Positions 48,532 through 58,689 of a stretch of DNA of 64,000 nt are shown piece by piece. The notes beneath the pieces were generated by a model that was not told where the DNA came from, did not search any database, and was given only the letters and a program-made list of their open reading frames with translations. Location of the stretch: NCBI GenBank assembly GCA_008690995.1, contig VRMN01000003.1, positions 1,240,001 to 1,304,000 on the forward strand. Reading direction: 5' to 3'. The first letter of the stretch is position 1. The number at the start of each line of letters is the position of its first letter. Source of the stretch: Porphyridium purpureum. Taxonomy: Eukaryota; Rhodophyta; Bangiophyceae; Porphyridiales; Porphyridiaceae. The position numbers and the translations under genes were made by a program.

Positions 48532-48630
48532 CGTACACACATACAAACATATAGAGATGTCCCTTGTTCGTCTTCCTTCGCGCTCCGTTCGATCTCCTTC
48601 CCGCTCCACACGCAACAAACATCGACCGTC

Positions 48631-48648
48631 AATATTATAAAATATATT
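48631..48648 (-). promoter_or_regulatory. AT-rich TATA region of MICU1
   Basis: The minus strand reads TATATTTTATAATATT within a markedly AT-rich island. Transcription would start near 48605, about 75 bp before the ATG at 48531. Confidence 0.55.
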
Positions 48649-48944
48649 AAACATAACTATAATTAATGAGATTCGGGCCAGTTGCACTGAACACAGAGTA
48701 CACTTGGAGCGCTTTGCCATTTCAAATCTTGGCTGAGTGCGTCGAGACAGAACGTTGGTCGAGCAGGTTAATCTGTCGGAAGAGACTTTGTGGATTCGTG
48801 CTTTGTGTGTTGGAAGGCGCACGAGGCGCGCGGTGCCCGGGTGCTCGAAGCCTGCCGCATCGAACTGTCGTGGACATTAAACCGCGGTGGCGGTTGTGAG
48901 AAGAGTGCTCGAGGAATAGAGTTCGAACGTGCGGCGTTTGAAAA

Positions 48945-51245
48945 ATGGTGTCGGATGAGACAGCGGGTGTGCTGTTCTCCGTCGGCATTGGCGTTGTGGT
49001 GACAATTATCTTCGCGGCTCTGTTTGAGTTGCTTCGTCGGGTTCTGCCGCGTGTGTATGAGCTTAGGAAGGAGTTGCAACGGATACGTTTGAAAGATGTC
49101 AACGGGCGCGTAGTGTGGGCGCCGCCAGAGTACCGGCTTGGGCGCTGGCCCCTGTCGTGGTTGTGGGCCGCTCATGAGATTAATGAGGGAGACATTGCGC
49201 GATTTGTATCGTTGGACGCGTTTGTCTATCTGCGCTCGCTCCGATCGCAGTTTCTCCTGTTCGGATTGTCTTTCCTGCTGACCGCAACCGTGCTTATTCC
49301 AACATACGCGACGGGATCGCGCAAGAATCGGTCCCCAGTGGATCCGCTTTACGCAGAAGGTTTGAATATCATCTCCATGTCTAATTTGGACGAGAGAGAT
49401 GGCCGTCTCTGGGTGACGTTGGTGATCGAGGTCATCCTTGCCGTCTTGATTTTTTTCGTGTTCTACAAAGACTACTCAAGGTATACCTATTATAAGCGCA
49501 AGTACTTGGCCAGCATGCGACCAAATTCGTTCTGTGTACTTGTCCGATGTGTGCCGGAGTGGTTCAAGGACACCAACCATATTTTTCAATTCTTTGAACG
49601 AATTTTCCCAGGTGAGATCGTCTACGCAGTACACGCAAAGTACTCCAAGCAACTGGTATCTCTACAGCTCCAATTTAACAAGGCAGTGACCGCAAAGGAA
49701 AAGTTCATCTGGCAGACCATCAAGGGCAAGCCCAAGAAGGTGCCGATTGAAATCAAGGTGGCAGACGCCGATTCGACTGGGCTTTGCCCGCAGAAAGTCT
49801 CTACGCCCGCAATAGATCATTGGTACGAGCGGCAGGGTGCGCTGTGGTCTGATATTCACAGTTTGCAACAAGATACAGATGCGCGAGCGGAAATCGTCGT
49901 TCCAACCAACTTTGCTCTTATCGTGTTCAAGACTCGCCATGCGGCGAGCCAGATTATTCAATCGCAGCTCTGGTTTGAGGCCGGAGCTTTCATTCCCGAG
50001 CGCGCCCCAGAGCCTCACGCCATTGTGTGGAAAAAATTGGCCCAGTCGGACTGGTCCAACATATTATTTAGTACCATCGCTGTCGTTGCGATTACGTGCT
50101 TGATCATTTTTTGGAGTGCAATCGCGCTGATGGTCTCCGCACTCGGTAATTTGTCAAGTTTGAGCATGACGGCCGCGTTCTCGTGGCTCAGCGTTGTGAA
50201 CACGTGGCCGACGTGGGTGGTGGGATTAATTGAAGGCTTTTTGCCCCCCTTGATCATGGCCATTCTTTCTGCGGTGTTCCCAGTCATCGCAAAGGTTTTT
50301 CTCAGCTTGGGCAGAGCGTATGACATTCTTGCTCTAGAGAGACAAGTGCGCAACTGCCTCTTCATTTTTCTCTACATAACGAGTTTCTGGGCCATCCTCG
50401 TATCTGGCTCGATTCTGTCCCAGCTGAACGCGATTGTCAGTACAGGATCGGTAACATCGACCGTGCAATTGCTGTCTCAGTCCGTGCCCGCTCAGGCAAT
50501 ATACTTTCTTAATTATGTGCTGCAAGCGGCCTTGATTCGTGCGCCACAGGTGTTGCTTCAGGAAGTGCGCTTGTTTCTGCGCGGTACACTGTGGGTCCTT
50601 CTGCGCCCAAAAACTGAACGTCAAAAGCGCGCGCTCGACCGAGGTCCACACTCGTTCTTCCTTTTCTGGAAACTTTACGCCGTTGGAGAATGCGTCGCGC
50701 TGATGTCGCTGGTGTACGGTACCATTGCTCCATTGATGAACCTGTTTGCCACGGCGTACTTCTTGGTGGCGTACTATGTGTCCAAGTATAATTTGTGCTT
50801 TACGCATTATCGTGCGTTCCAGGACGGCGGGAATATGTTTCGCGGCCATTTTTGGTGTCTCATGACGTGCCTGTTCACCAAGCAGGCCATCATGGCAGCT
50901 TTGTTTGGGATCTTCAAGGCGCCCGTTCAAGCGGTTCTGGAGGGGTTCTTGCTTATCTTCTCGATCATGCTGGCCATTATCATTTCGGATCGATTTGACC
51001 GGGTCGCCAAGTTTGGGAGTCTCGTGAGTGTTTATGACTCATACGGCCACACAATCGACAAGGACGATGAAGTACCTCTGCCGTACGTGACGGAGTATTT
51101 TGATCCGGGTTTACGTCCCCTGAAGCATCCTAAGAACTTGTCCGGGTGCAGCGAGGCAGAGATCACTGCTGCGGGCTTGCTTCAGTTCATTCAACCGACC
51201 ACAGGCAAAGACGAGGAGCTGGCGCCGTCGCCTTTGAAGCAGTAG
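48945..51245 (+). CDS. OSCA/CSC1/TMEM63-type mechanosensitive cation channel
   Basis: 766 residues. An N-terminal membrane helix (VLFSVGIGVVVTIIFAALFE, about 9-28) is followed by the short loop YRLGRWPLSWLWAAHEINEG and a second and third membrane pair. A long cytosolic region (about 185-355) contains the conserved FALIVFKTRHAASQI and Trp/Lys-rich WKKLAQSDWSNI. From about 370 to 690 there are further membrane segments, including the DUF221 core (SVVNTWPTWVVGLIEGFLPP, then the acidic YDILALERQVRN loop). Related channels open on osmotic or mechanical membrane stress and pass calcium. It is divergent from MICU1, so a calcium channel and a calcium-uptake regulator share an intergenic region. Confidence 0.93.
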   Translation: MVSDETAGVLFSVGIGVVVTIIFAALFELLRRVLPRVYELRKELQRIRLKDVNGRVVWAPPEYRLGRWPLSWLWAAHEINEGDIARFVSLDAFVYLRSLRSQFLLFGLSFLLTATVLIPTYATGSRKNRSPVDPLYAEGLNIISMSNLDERDGRLWVTLVIEVILAVLIFFVFYKDYSRYTYYKRKYLASMRPNSFCVLVRCVPEWFKDTNHIFQFFERIFPGEIVYAVHAKYSKQLVSLQLQFNKAVTAKEKFIWQTIKGKPKKVPIEIKVADADSTGLCPQKVSTPAIDHWYERQGALWSDIHSLQQDTDARAEIVVPTNFALIVFKTRHAASQIIQSQLWFEAGAFIPERAPEPHAIVWKKLAQSDWSNILFSTIAVVAITCLIIFWSAIALMVSALGNLSSLSMTAAFSWLSVVNTWPTWVVGLIEGFLPPLIMAILSAVFPVIAKVFLSLGRAYDILALERQVRNCLFIFLYITSFWAILVSGSILSQLNAIVSTGSVTSTVQLLSQSVPAQAIYFLNYVLQAALIRAPQVLLQEVRLFLRGTLWVLLRPKTERQKRALDRGPHSFFLFWKLYAVGECVALMSLVYGTIAPLMNLFATAYFLVAYYVSKYNLCFTHYRAFQDGGNMFRGHFWCLMTCLFTKQAIMAALFGIFKAPVQAVLEGFLLIFSIMLAIIISDRFDRVAKFGSLVSVYDSYGHTIDKDDEVPLPYVTEYFDPGLRPLKHPKNLSGCSEAEITAAGLLQFIQPTTGKDEELAPSPLKQ

Positions 51246-51353
51246 CACACACTTTACATGGCATAATTATATTAATACATTCGTTAGAAGGCGGGACACC
51301 TAGGCCACGCACGCTTGCGTTCATTAGCCCCGGCGCGTCATTGTCCTGAAGGC

Positions 51354-52073
51354 TCACGAGCTTTGATCATCTTCGTCCTCGAGCTCCATGATGGGTTCTA
51401 GTGCTGTGTAGTAAGGCGTACCCATTCGACACGTCGACATGCTTCGCGACAAGACCGGATCCGATGACTCGTATGTGCCTGGATGCACTCCCCGCATCGA
51501 ATTCGAGCGACTGGAGGCCAAATCATCACCTGGTGAAGAGCTTGTGGAGCGCTCAAACACAGAGGGCAAGTTGCAAGTCGCTGAGAATGCGGCAAACTCT
51601 TGCAGCACGGAGGAAAGATCAGATTCCTTTTGCGATCCGGGGCTGTCCGACGCGCCGCGCACGGGCATGTGCACTGCCATGCTGTGGTGTCGCACACCAA
51701 AGCCACAGGACCGGCCCGAGTGCGAGCGCGCACCGACGCCTCCCGCCTGCGCAGACACAAACCGAACGGCCGGCTCGGACGTGGGGATATGCGCCCAATC
51801 CGGGTGCGCGCCGACTCCCAAAAGCCTTGGCAGCTTCCCTGCGGCCCCCGCGCCACTGTCATTCCTCCCGTGCATCCTTCTGGACGTATACCTGGCCTTG
51901 GACCTCTCCATCGCCGTGAGCCCGATGCGCGTCGCGCCCCCCTCGGCCTCACGCCGCTCAACGCCGCCCAGCCCGCTCTCGTCGACGACAACCCCACTCA
52001 TCGTTCCACTCAAGCGCTCCTCGCTAGACGACTTGCTCGAGCCGTGGCTACTCCTCTTACTCTCACTCTCCAT
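51354..52073 (-). CDS. Ser-rich hypothetical protein, 239 aa
   Basis: A low-complexity Ser/Gly/Arg-rich protein. The N-terminus is MESESKRSSHGSSKSSSEER and the end is acidic (IMELEDEDDQSS). No domain or membrane segment; probably unstructured and phosphorylated. An overlapping plus-strand frame (51439-52218) is equally long but Pro/Thr/Leu-rich in its tail and looks like a mirror of this one. Convergence with the channel gene favours the minus strand. Moderate support only. Confidence 0.5.
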   Translation of the reverse strand: MESESKRSSHGSSKSSSEERLSGTMSGVVVDESGLGGVERREAEGGATRIGLTAMERSKARYTSRRMHGRNDSGAGAAGKLPRLLGVGAHPDWAHIPTSEPAVRFVSAQAGGVGARSHSGRSCGFGVRHHSMAVHMPVRGASDSPGSQKESDLSSVLQEFAAFSATCNLPSVFERSTSSSPGDDLASSRSNSMRGVHPGTYESSDPVLSRSMSTCRMGTPYYTALEPIMELEDEDDQSS

Positions 52074-53337
52074 CCTACTCTACACACCCATACCCACACC
52101 CCCTCCCAACCCCTTAACCACTACCCCACCACCCTCTTCTTGTCGACCGTCGCAGCCCTCTTCTCCTTCCCCGTCACGACAAAAGAACACCCAAATTCAA
52201 AACTACCGCGAAACATAGATGACACGCCGCACCTTCTTTTTGCTTTTTTTTGTCTTTTCTTTCCCCCTTCTTTTCAAAAACCCCAATCTGCCGTCATAAT
52301 GGCGATCATCATAATGATTTCGAGTGGTGACCTTTTTTTGTTTTGGTTCCTTTCTCTTGTTTAAATTGCGGAAAGTGGGAGTTGTGGTGTTTTTGGTAGT
52401 GTGGCCAGTAGGGGTGCGAGTCTATTTTTGGGAAGGTCATGTGAATAGAGAGCGGGAACGGGTTTGTGTGTGTGCGTGGGGGTGTGGCAGTAGTGTAGCC
52501 GCGGTGGTTTGGTGGCGGCACGCGCGCGCGATGAGCGCGGGTGGTGGCTGTTGTTGATTGCGTGGCGTGGCGTGGCGGGGCGTGGCACAGCGACTGAGAT
52601 GTGGATGACATCCAGCGGCTTCGGCTGCGGTCGCGGCCGCGTCGATGCGCCAGAGTGCTGGGCGCGGGAGGATGTGCACTTGGGAGCAAGGCTGTGAGTG
52701 GTGAGAACGCAGCTCGATTCAAGGAGTGGCGCGCGTGCATCTGTGAGAACAAGTCGTTCCGCGCTGGCGTCGTCTGGCGTTTGCACCCTCACCCATCAAA
52801 CCGAAAGTCAGCGCTCGCTGTCATGGACGACTCGGCCTTACGGCGTGGGGATGCCACTGTGTAGCCGAGATCACGTTCATCACCGGGTATGAACACATGT
52901 TTCACTGCCCGCGTCGCACTCACAAAGGCGCTCTTTCTGAGTGAGAGGGCCCGCCTTTCCGCACACGGCGCGGGCAGGTTCCCAGACGTCTGCGAACACG
53001 TTCGGGCGCGCACTACCCTGGCTACACGTAGCCCTTCCTGTGGCTGCTCCGGCGGATAACGTGCTACGCGAGCTCCGTCTGCTCGTCCACGCGCTACCTG
53101 GCTCTCCAACTCGAATGGTTAGTGCCACTATCAGCCAGCTGGTTTCAGGACCAACGAAAGACCGACAGCGATTTTGTAGGTTTGCTTGATTTGCCTGTAA
53201 ATCGGCGTGTTCGAGAAAGATCAGCGCTGCCGGTCGCAGCGGGAGGACGTAAATGTGCTAGAGAACAACGTTGATCAAGGGCGAGAGTGACGTGGGGGAA
53301 GGAGAAGGGGACGAAACGAATACTCAGCGTCGATGCG
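52074..53337. other. Intergenic region, no supported gene
   Basis: About 1.26 kb. It has C/T-rich tracts (52085-52160, 52240-52280) and a long G/T-biased stretch (52330-52620). Overlapping short frames on both strands carry no domain and are driven by base bias. The right part holds the promoter of the FKBP gene; no TATA box was found. Confidence 0.4.
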
Positions 53338-54951
53338 ATGACGACGGAGGAAAAGTTGACGCCCGATGGCGGCGTGGTAAAAAAAATTTTGCAAGAGGGC
53401 GCTCCGCTGGTAGCTGGCAATGAGACGCTTGTGAGTCCGCAGGATGGCGACGAGTGCTTCATTCATTACGCCGGCCGGCTGGAGGACGGCACCGAATTCG
53501 ATTCTAGTCGCGGAGGCGAACCGTTTCGCTTCGTGCTGGGCAAGCAGACCGTCATTTCCGGCTGGGAAGTCATGGCAAAGGCGATGAAGAAGGGCGAAAA
53601 GGCGCTCGTCACGCTCCAACCGTCGTATGCCTACGGCGCAAAAGGATCGCCTCCAAAAATCCCGCCCGACGCCACGCTCATTTTTGAGTGCGAGCTAGTA
53701 AACTGGGTGAGCCACTCCGACATCTTTGGCGATGGCAAAGCGATCAAGACCATTCTCAACGAAGGCGAAGGCTGGGAGCGTCCGGGTCGAGGAAGCATCC
53801 CAACGGTTTCGGTGAGAGTGCGCGATGCCTCTGGCGAAAAGACACTGCTGGCCGAGCAACAAATTACTTTCACGCTGGGAGCCCAGGATGCGGCCGTCAA
53901 TGCGCTGATCGATACGGTGACCAAGGACATGAAGGCAGGTGCGGTGTGGCAGGTCAAGGCCTCGACGCCGCACTCCAATTGGCAGGGTAAGCTAGATAGC
54001 AATGTCGAGGCGTGTATTTACGAGATCAAGCTTGAGAAATGGATGAAGGTTGAAAGCGTTTCGAAAGATGGCGGAGTGATGAAGAAAGTCTTGAGTGATG
54101 GCGAAGGTTGGGAACGGCCGAACGAGTGGTCCGTAGTAGTCATCAGCGCAAGAGGCTGGGTGTCTGGACACACGGACAGGGTCTTCATGGAGCTCAAAGA
54201 GCGGAATTCCGTGGTGTCAAATGGAGAACTGCCTGACGCGTTGGAAAGCACTATTCTTACAATGAAGAAGGGAGAGCGAGCGCTTGTGAGCATCGCGCCA
54301 GAGCACGGGTACAAAGTTTGTGCCGCGCTGAAGCCTGAGAACGTTTCGCTGGACGATGCGCTCGAGATCGAGGTCACGCTGCACTCCTTTGAGCCGGCCA
54401 AGCAGACGTGGAGCATGACGTTTGAGGAGAAGCTGAGTGAAATGAAAGTGAAGAAACAGCGCGGGAACGAGTTGTTTGCGGAAGGCCGATACGGGCTTGC
54501 GATCAAGCTGTACGAAAGAACGGCGAGTTACCTGGCGTACTCGACGTCGGAGCTGCAGCCGAACATGCAAGTCGAGGTCAACCTTTTGCTTGTGCAAACC
54601 AACGTAAACCTGGCAATTTGCCACGAAAAGCAGAACGATTTTGAATCTGCCCTCAAGTTCTGTCGCAAAGCCCTTGCAATCGACCCGAGCAACATCAAGG
54701 CATTGTTCCGAGAGGCAACCGCTCTCATCGAGCTGGAGGACTATTTTGCAGCGGAGAACGTGCTAAATCACGGCCTCGCGATCGAGCCAGAGAACGCTGC
54801 GCTGCTCCTGAAAAAGAAGCAGCTTCACCAGAGACAGAAGCAGCACGACGCGCGCGACAAGAAAGTGTTCAAAAATATGCTCCGTGGCGCGATCGGCACC
54901 AACACAGGAGGCGAAGACGTGTCGTCCAGTAATCGCATGCAAATCTCGTAA
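53338..54951 (+). CDS. FKBP-type peptidyl-prolyl isomerase with TPR domain
   Basis: 537 residues from the ATG at 53338; the in-frame ATG at 53287 is less likely. The first FKBP domain (about 15-120) has the full drug-binding and active-site set: CFIHYAG, TEFDSS, SGWEVM, SYAYG, LIFECEL. The second (about 125-245) and third (about 250-355) are recognisable but degenerate. A three-unit TPR domain (about 370-510; KKQRGNELFAEGRYGLAIKL, then NLAICHEKQNDFESALKFC) probably binds the C-terminus of Hsp90. The layout is that of FKBP51/52 and plant ROF1/FKBP62, Hsp90 co-chaperones in the cytosol and nucleus. AATAAA follows at 54981-54986. Confidence 0.95.
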   Translation: MTTEEKLTPDGGVVKKILQEGAPLVAGNETLVSPQDGDECFIHYAGRLEDGTEFDSSRGGEPFRFVLGKQTVISGWEVMAKAMKKGEKALVTLQPSYAYGAKGSPPKIPPDATLIFECELVNWVSHSDIFGDGKAIKTILNEGEGWERPGRGSIPTVSVRVRDASGEKTLLAEQQITFTLGAQDAAVNALIDTVTKDMKAGAVWQVKASTPHSNWQGKLDSNVEACIYEIKLEKWMKVESVSKDGGVMKKVLSDGEGWERPNEWSVVVISARGWVSGHTDRVFMELKERNSVVSNGELPDALESTILTMKKGERALVSIAPEHGYKVCAALKPENVSLDDALEIEVTLHSFEPAKQTWSMTFEEKLSEMKVKKQRGNELFAEGRYGLAIKLYERTASYLAYSTSELQPNMQVEVNLLLVQTNVNLAICHEKQNDFESALKFCRKALAIDPSNIKALFREATALIELEDYFAAENVLNHGLAIEPENAALLLKKKQLHQRQKQHDARDKKVFKNMLRGAIGTNTGGEDVSSSNRMQIS

Positions 54952-54980
54952 ACCTCGACACCCTACGCTCCGCGCTGTGA

Positions 54981-54986
54981 AATAAA
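54981..54986 (+). terminator. Poly(A) signal of the FKBP gene
   Basis: AATAAA, 30 bp after the stop codon. Confidence 0.6.
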
Positions 54987-55730
54987 GGACCCGTAGACAT
55001 GAGCACATTAATCTTGCACGTATCGTTTGCGAGCCTGATCACATTCTTCGTCAGAAAAGGCTGTGCTTTCTTGAACCTCTTTGTGTACAATGGGCACATG
55101 AGCTCATGCCCAAAGCACTTGTGGTGTCGCTATCCGCAGGACTTGATTGACCACTTCAGCACGCAAGACATGCCCAACTGGCGCGCAAGCATTTTCTAGT
55201 TTTCTATGTGGCAAGCGCGCCGTGGTGCAATTCTTCACGTCCAAACGAAGCGATCGCATCCGATCCGCTCCGTGCACAGAGCTGAGCACCTGTATCTATC
55301 TACGCATGCGCCAATCCAGAAGCCATGGGCCTGCAGGCAGAGTGGCAGACTGCATCTCACATGCGAACCGTCTTTTCCGGCATTGTTCAGCCAGTGGACG
55401 ACGGCCAAGGGCGTGCGCGGCTCTCCCTTTGAAATGGCGCTGTTTTTATACAAACGCGCTCATTGCAATCGCAGCGAGTTAACCGATTGAGTCGTTTCAT
55501 CGAAACCGGCTCACCTGGTGACGAGTCCGAGGCAGGCGTGCACCTTCTTGTTCTGCGTGGTAAATTGTATACAAAGCGCGTTTGTTGTTTCATCCAAGAT
55601 GTCGATCTATTAAAGTGAGGGTGTTTGGTTAGACAGACGGGGAGGAGGTGGTGGTGAGGTAAGAGTGGAGAAGGAGAGCGGGGGAAGGTGCAAGACAGGG
55701 TGGCGCGGTGCGCGGGGTGGTAGTGCAGGT
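54987..55730. other. Intergenic region upstream of PEX5
   Basis: About 745 bp with no supported gene. Small frames on both strands have no domain. Purine-rich DNA at 55635-55690 forms the PEX5 leader. No clear TATA box or GTACAGTG motif. Confidence 0.4.
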
Positions 55731-57884
55731 ATGTCGTTACATGACCTGGTGAATTCGGGCGCGGCGTGCGCGCCAGATGGAGGGGCCGCAGGGAGCTCGA
55801 GTGCGCACGCCGCCAACCCGCTGTCGCAGTTTGCCGACTCGCTGTTCGGGGGTCCCGCGGCGGGTCATGGTGCCAGCCAGGCTCCGGGAGGGGGAGCGCG
55901 TGAAGCGCTGCAGCATGCGCGGTACAACTCTGCGCGGATGCGGCAGCAACATCAACAGCAACAGCAGCAGCACCAGCAGGCTCTTCAGTATGGACATCAT
56001 GCGGGACACGCCGGCCCGCCGCAGATGCATGGGCTCTCTCCAGAGGAGTTTGCACTGTTCGACATGCGTCTTCAAGGCGCGCCGGGGCACATGCCGCCAT
56101 TCGGCGCACCCATGCCTATGCATCCGCAACAGTTATGGCCGGGCGTCGCACCGCATCCGCAATGGATGGAGGAGTTCATGATGCAGGAAGCGTTTGCCAA
56201 GCAGGAGCAGGAACGGCTCGCGGGCATGCATGGGCCAGGCCGAGCCTTCAATCCGCATGGATACATGCTTGGGCCCCCGCAATCACGCGGAATGATGCAT
56301 GCGCAGATGGCCAGACCGCTTCCGATGCAACCCGCACCGCCGCCACTCGCCCCGCAGAGAAATCAGAGTGCACTCGCGGACGAGTTTGTGGCGATGGAGC
56401 AGCGACAGCAGCACAGAGCACAGCCTCTCGCTCCGGCGCCAGTACTCCACGCAGACCTTGAAAATGCGTTCTCTCAGGCGGCGCGCGCACATCCTTCTGC
56501 TCCTGCGGCCCAGCAGCACATGCTGAGCGTACCGTCAGCAGCGTCTGCTTCAGCTAACCTTGCCGCGAGCAGCTTAATGCAAGCTTCTGAAAAGGCCGCC
56601 TCAAACGAGGCTCTGCGCATTGCCGCGGAACGAAAGGCCCGCGAGTTTTTTGCGGATGCGCCGCAGGAGTTTATTGATGAGCAAGTGAATGAATTTTTGG
56701 CGGCCTACGCTGACACTGCGGCCGCTCTGCCGCAACACACCGACGAAGCTTGGGCAACCGAGTTTTCTGAGCTGCGTGTTTCTGACCAGGATGCAGACGC
56801 ACTGCATCACCACGAGAGCTGGGCGCAAGAATTTGGGAAGCAGCAGGAAAGCTGGGCGCAAGAATTTGAGCAGGAGCAGCGCAGCTGGGGCGACGAATTC
56901 ACGAGCCTCGAGGGTGAGTTTAAGGACAATTTTGATGAGGAACTGCGCGCGTACTTGGGAAAGAGCCCGGATGAGACCGAGTATGTATTTGCGCAGAACA
57001 ACCCGTACGTGGGTGACCCAGAGGCCATGGCACTTGGCGAGCGGTTCCTTGCTGAAGGCGACCTGACACAAGCGGTCCTTGCGTTCGAAGCAGTGGTGCA
57101 AGCGGATTCGGGACGTGCAGATGCTTGGTATTTGCTGGGCAGCGCGCAGACCGAGTGCGATGAGGACGGCAAGGCTATTGCTGCACTTCGTCGCTGCTCC
57201 GAGACGCATGCAAAGCCAGGCGATGAGCTCAGGGAATTACCGCCGGCGAGTGCTCCGGTGCTGAGCGCTCTTTTGGCGCTTGCGGTGAGCTACACGAACG
57301 AATTAGACCAGTCTCGTGCTCTAGACGCCTTGCGAAGGTGGGCCGACGCTCACCCGACAATGCGCAGTGTACCCACACCCATTGGCGGTGAGTCGTCCAG
57401 CATGTCGGCGCATGATGCGATCCTCAATCGATTTTCCGAGTTGGCTCGCCAGTTTCCCCGCGAGGCTGATGTACACCAGGCGCTTGGTGTTCTGTACAAC
57501 TTGTCTCGGGAGTACGACTTGGCGGCGCTTGCTTTTCGCAACGCACTCGAAATCCAGCCCAGTGCGTACCATTTGTGGAATAAGCTAGGCGCTACATGCG
57601 CGAATGGCTCTGAACCGCGCGAAGCGCTTACAGCGTATCGGCGCGCTGTGGAGCTCAAGCCGCACTATGTGCGTGCGTGGGTCAACGTTGGCACCAGCTA
57701 TGCCAACCAAGGCCAGTACGACCAGGCGATGCGCTACTACTTGCGCGCGTTGGGCATGAATCGCGAAATGCATCACGTGTGGGCGTACCTGCGTACGAAT
57801 GTGATTGCCATGAACCGCGAGGACTTGCTAGAAGCTATTCATGAACGCCGCTTAGAATACTTGGCTTCCCAGTTTCCGCAGTAA
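55731..57884 (+). CDS. PEX5: Peroxisomal targeting signal 1 receptor
   Basis: The cycling receptor that brings PTS1 proteins (C-terminal SKL) to the peroxisome. 717 residues from the ATG at 55731. That start puts a Cys at residue 13 (MSLHDLVNSGAAC), the place of the ubiquitinated Cys in other PEX5 proteins; the 22-codon upstream extension lacks this logic. The long disordered N-half is rich in Gln, Pro and Met (QHQQQQQQHQQA near 80). WxxxF/Y docking motifs cluster at about 340-390: WATEF, WAQEF twice and WGDEF, which bind PEX14/PEX13. The C-terminal half (about 430-700) is TPR repeats, including ALGVLYNLSREYDLAALAFR, that grip the SKL signal. It converges with ERV1, 69 bp between stops. Confidence 0.95.
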   Translation: MSLHDLVNSGAACAPDGGAAGSSSAHAANPLSQFADSLFGGPAAGHGASQAPGGGAREALQHARYNSARMRQQHQQQQQQHQQALQYGHHAGHAGPPQMHGLSPEEFALFDMRLQGAPGHMPPFGAPMPMHPQQLWPGVAPHPQWMEEFMMQEAFAKQEQERLAGMHGPGRAFNPHGYMLGPPQSRGMMHAQMARPLPMQPAPPPLAPQRNQSALADEFVAMEQRQQHRAQPLAPAPVLHADLENAFSQAARAHPSAPAAQQHMLSVPSAASASANLAASSLMQASEKAASNEALRIAAERKAREFFADAPQEFIDEQVNEFLAAYADTAAALPQHTDEAWATEFSELRVSDQDADALHHHESWAQEFGKQQESWAQEFEQEQRSWGDEFTSLEGEFKDNFDEELRAYLGKSPDETEYVFAQNNPYVGDPEAMALGERFLAEGDLTQAVLAFEAVVQADSGRADAWYLLGSAQTECDEDGKAIAALRRCSETHAKPGDELRELPPASAPVLSALLALAVSYTNELDQSRALDALRRWADAHPTMRSVPTPIGGESSSMSAHDAILNRFSELARQFPREADVHQALGVLYNLSREYDLAALAFRNALEIQPSAYHLWNKLGATCANGSEPREALTAYRRAVELKPHYVRAWVNVGTSYANQGQYDQAMRYYLRALGMNREMHHVWAYLRTNVIAMNREDLLEAIHERRLEYLASQFPQ

Positions 57885-57953
57885 AAGGACGAAGAGTGAT
57901 CGGTAGAACGCCGCACCGTGTCATTTCTGGTTCGTAGTTTCAGAGCCTCGGCT

Positions 57954-58499
57954 CTACTTTTTACTTTTCGCACCGCCGGGAAGGTTTGCGATTGAGAGAA
58001 AATCGTCGAGCTCCTTTTCGTGGCCCTTGCAGGATTCACATGTGCCCCAACGCTCACTCGCGCGACTGCAGTCGTACACGGGCTTTCCAATGCTGACGTT
58101 CACCTCGTTGTGAACTTCACACATCCAGCGGGCAAACGCCGCGTTGGACTGGGTTCGGGGCGGGTGGTTGGCCACAATTTCTTGAAATCCGTCTGCGCAT
58201 GTCTCGCACGGATATAGCTCTGCGAACAGCGTCATGAACAGCGAGGTCTTCCGCTGTCGCTCCACCGAGGGCCGCTCTGGATACGCGGCCGCGAGCGTGT
58301 GCAGAAACGTCCACGTCGCGCGCCCTAGGGTCTCCCTGTCCACGGCATTCTCCTCACTGCTTTCCGCACCTGCTCCGTCGCTGGCTTTCGCACCGCCCAT
58401 CCTGTCGTTCTCTGCGACAGCCTGCATCTGCCCCTTCCACAAATCGCACCAACCACATCCAGCGAACGCCCGAGAAGAAGCTGCTTCTTTGTCCGGCAA
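57954..58499 (-). CDS. ERV1: FAD-linked sulfhydryl oxidase ERV1/ALR
   Basis: The oxidase of the mitochondrial intermembrane-space disulphide relay, partner of Mia40, passing electrons to cytochrome c. 181 residues. An N-terminal shuttle pair CGWC (near 15-18) precedes a flexible acidic linker. The core ERV1/ALR domain (about 55-160) starts GRATWTFLHTLAAAYPERP and has the active-site ELYPCETCADGF. The FAD-binding CEVHNEVNVSIGKPVYDCS and the structural C...C pair near the end complete the family signature. The length is normal. The N-terminal CxxC supports the chosen start. The tail ends KSKK. Confidence 0.95.
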   Translation of the reverse strand: MPDKEAASSRAFAGCGWCDLWKGQMQAVAENDRMGGAKASDGAGAESSEENAVDRETLGRATWTFLHTLAAAYPERPSVERQRKTSLFMTLFAELYPCETCADGFQEIVANHPPRTQSNAAFARWMCEVHNEVNVSIGKPVYDCSRASERWGTCESCKGHEKELDDFLSIANLPGGAKSKK

Positions 58500-58689
58500 T
58501 GTGCATTCTAAAGTAATGCCATTTCATCCGGGAAACTGAACACTATTGATAAAGTGCGACCAGAATGGATAGGACCCCCCACAATTTTATACTCAATTTC
58601 ATAGTTTTATATTAAAAATAAAATGTTTTAGTATGAAAAGGACAAGAAACGGAAGAAGGGCACGGAAAAAGGACAAAAAAGAGGGTCAA

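Noticed and set aside
51439-52364. Plus frames opposite the Ser-rich gene
   Set aside because: Pro/Thr-rich tails follow base bias; the minus frame has a more protein-like composition, though the choice is not certain.
52309-53109. Several short frames between 52.3 and 53.1 kb
   Set aside because: Overlapping on both strands, of low complexity, without domains or promoter signals.
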